Shown here: positions 21,996 through 23,016 of the stretch, piece after piece | Position numbering within the stretch: position 1 is the first letter of the stretch | Layout: each line of letters begins with the position of its first letter | Source: a virus | Strand: one strand, 5' to 3' | Virus record (IMG/VR): IMGVR_UViG_3300009503_000128 | Location: 1 to 23,016 of that record | Length of the DNA stretch: 23,016 nucleotides | Made by a program: the position numbers and the translations under genes | Notes under the pieces: model-generated | The model's database searches: none | The model's input: the letters and a program-made list of their open reading frames with translations, nothing else | What the model was told of the DNA's origin: nothing

Positions 21996-23016
21996 ATGTC
22001 GAACGTTCCTGCTTCCTTTATCCCAGATCCAACTCCAGACGAGGTTAAAGCCGAACTGCAACGGGCCGCTCAGCGCTATGGGGTTGACCCGAGCCTCGTG
22101 ATGAGGATTGCCCGTCAAGAGAGCGGCTTCCGGGCGGACCTTGCCAGTCCCAAAAACGCTCTGGGCATTATGCAACTTTTGCCCAGCACAGCCAGAGACC
22201 TTGGGGTTGATCCCGCGGACTGGCGGCAAAACATTGACGGCGGCGTTCGGTATCTCAGGCAAATGCTGAACCGCTATCAAGGGGATCTTCAAAAGGCGCT
22301 TGCGGCCTACAACTCCGGCATGAAGAACGTGGACCAATACGGCGGGGTTCCACCGTTCGAGGAAACGCGCAAGTATGTAAAGGCAATTACCGGAACCCCG
22401 GCCACCTTTATTCCAGATGAAGGAAGCGAACCGGCCATGACCCAGGCCCCGGCGCCCGGATATCGGGCGCCCAAGAGTTTCTCTCTGGACGAGACCTCGC
22501 AGATGCCAGCGGCGGCTGGACTCTCGGAAGGCGTCGAGTCCGAGTCCAAGCCCCCAGAACCATTCGCCGGCCGAATTCCGAGCGCGGATGAGATAGAGTC
22601 TGCATCCATACGCATCAGTACGCTGAAGACGGTTCTGCAAAGCCAAGCGGAGGAACTTCGGAAGCGACAACAGGAACTCGCAAAAGAAGCGGAGCGCCTC
22701 AACTCCGTGGGGGCCACGCCTGAGCAGCTACAGGACTTCCAGCGCCGAGTCATGCTTCACGATGCGGACCGAATGCAACTGGAGCATGGCTTGAAGTCCC
22801 TTGAGGAACAGGTGAAGGATTACAACGCCGGGGTTTCAGCCTTCGAGGAAAACCTCAAGCGGTATGAGAACCTAAGCGTCCCGCCGGGCGCGGAGAAAAC
22901 CGGACTCCCCGGCGTCCCGATGCAGGTTCGTGAACCGTCCAGAGCCGTTCCAGCCCAGGTGAAGATCGGCAGGGGCGGCGCCGAATATGGCTACGTTCCG
23001 CCGGAAGATGTCCCAA
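21996..23016 (+). CDS. SLT lytic transglycosylase, ejection protein (5' part only)
   Basis: An open frame of 340 codons that runs off the window end. It begins at ATG 21996 after AGGAGGT (21986-21992), which overlaps the upstream stop. Residues about 15-135 form a complete GH23/SLT domain: MRIARQESGF (catalytic E42), NALGIMQLLPSTA (54-66), GVRYLRQML and AAYNSG (about 103-108). After it come a Pro/Ser-rich linker and a long Gln/Glu/Lys-rich coiled coil (about 205-290). The enzyme cuts the peptidoglycan glycan strand. An N-terminal SLT on a large virion protein is the layout of T7 gp16, and its place matches P22 gp16. It would open the cell wall on DNA entry, distinct from the GH24 lysozyme used at lysis. 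Size of the complete protein is unknown. Confidence 0.87.
   Translation, partial: MSNVPASFIPDPTPDEVKAELQRAAQRYGVDPSLVMRIARQESGFRADLASPKNALGIMQLLPSTARDLGVDPADWRQNIDGGVRYLRQMLNRYQGDLQKALAAYNSGMKNVDQYGGVPPFEETRKYVKAITGTPATFIPDEGSEPAMTQAPAPGYRAPKSFSLDETSQMPAAAGLSEGVESESKPPEPFAGRIPSADEIESASIRISTLKTVLQSQAEELRKRQQELAKEAERLNSVGATPEQLQDFQRRVMLHDADRMQLEHGLKSLEEQVKDYNAGVSAFEENLKRYENLSVPPGAEKTGLPGVPMQVREPSRAVPAQVKIGRGGAEYGYVPPEDVP

Overview
The window is a late (virion structure and lysis) gene block of a double-stranded DNA tailed bacteriophage or prophage. Every supported gene is on the + strand, packed head to tail with many ATGA or TGATG overlaps, and no bacterial chromosomal gene is visible. Gene content and order follow the short-tailed P22 plan (portal, scaffold, coat, gp4, gp10, gp7, gp20-like, gp16-like), so I read it as a podovirus-type phage that has diverged far from P22. 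GC content is moderately high by eye, and ribosome binding sites of the AGGAGG/AAAGGAG type indicate a bacterial host. The host itself cannot be fixed. A signal-peptide-like leader and a repeated Cys-containing fibre module remind me of Acidobacteriota proteins, but that is only an impression.

Layout. Bases 1-24 are the end of an upstream gene. Bases 28-4505 hold the capsid module: P22-type portal, coiled-coil scaffold and P22-type coat. A 209-base gap follows, with a strong GC hairpin and one doubtful 42-codon ORF. Bases 4715-6632 hold four small genes that look like a lysis-related insert: a small conserved protein, a GH24 lysozyme, a two-ended membrane protein with a long helical middle, and a small helical protein. 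Bases 6645-8794 hold three tandem paralogues of the gp4-like head-completion (tail accessory) protein. Bases 8791-14073 hold a repeat-built tail fibre with a secretion-signal-like start, a small beta-rich tail protein containing decapeptide repeats, the gp10-like stabilisation/tail hub protein, and a fibre-like beta-sandwich protein. Bases 14104-17571 encode a 1155-residue tail protein whose C-terminal third looks like a TIM barrel.

Bases 17616-19578 are an accessory cassette embedded in the late operon: a MazG-like dNTP pyrophosphohydrolase domain, a calcineurin-like phosphoesterase, a winged-helix protein and a GNAT acetyltransferase. Bases 19575-23016 encode the presumed ejection proteins: a gp7-like DNA transfer protein, a long coiled-coil protein, and an SLT lytic transglycosylase cut off by the window end.

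Together these genes would build the procapsid, close the portal with gp4/gp10-type rings, add a fibre-bearing short tail, load ejection proteins that breach the cell wall on entry, and lyse the host at the end. The most unusual points are the triplicated gp4-like gene, the enzyme/regulator cassette between tail and ejection genes, the large TIM-barrel tail protein, and the tail fibre beginning with an apparent Sec signal. No tRNA, rRNA, CRISPR array, insertion sequence, integrase or attachment site was seen.
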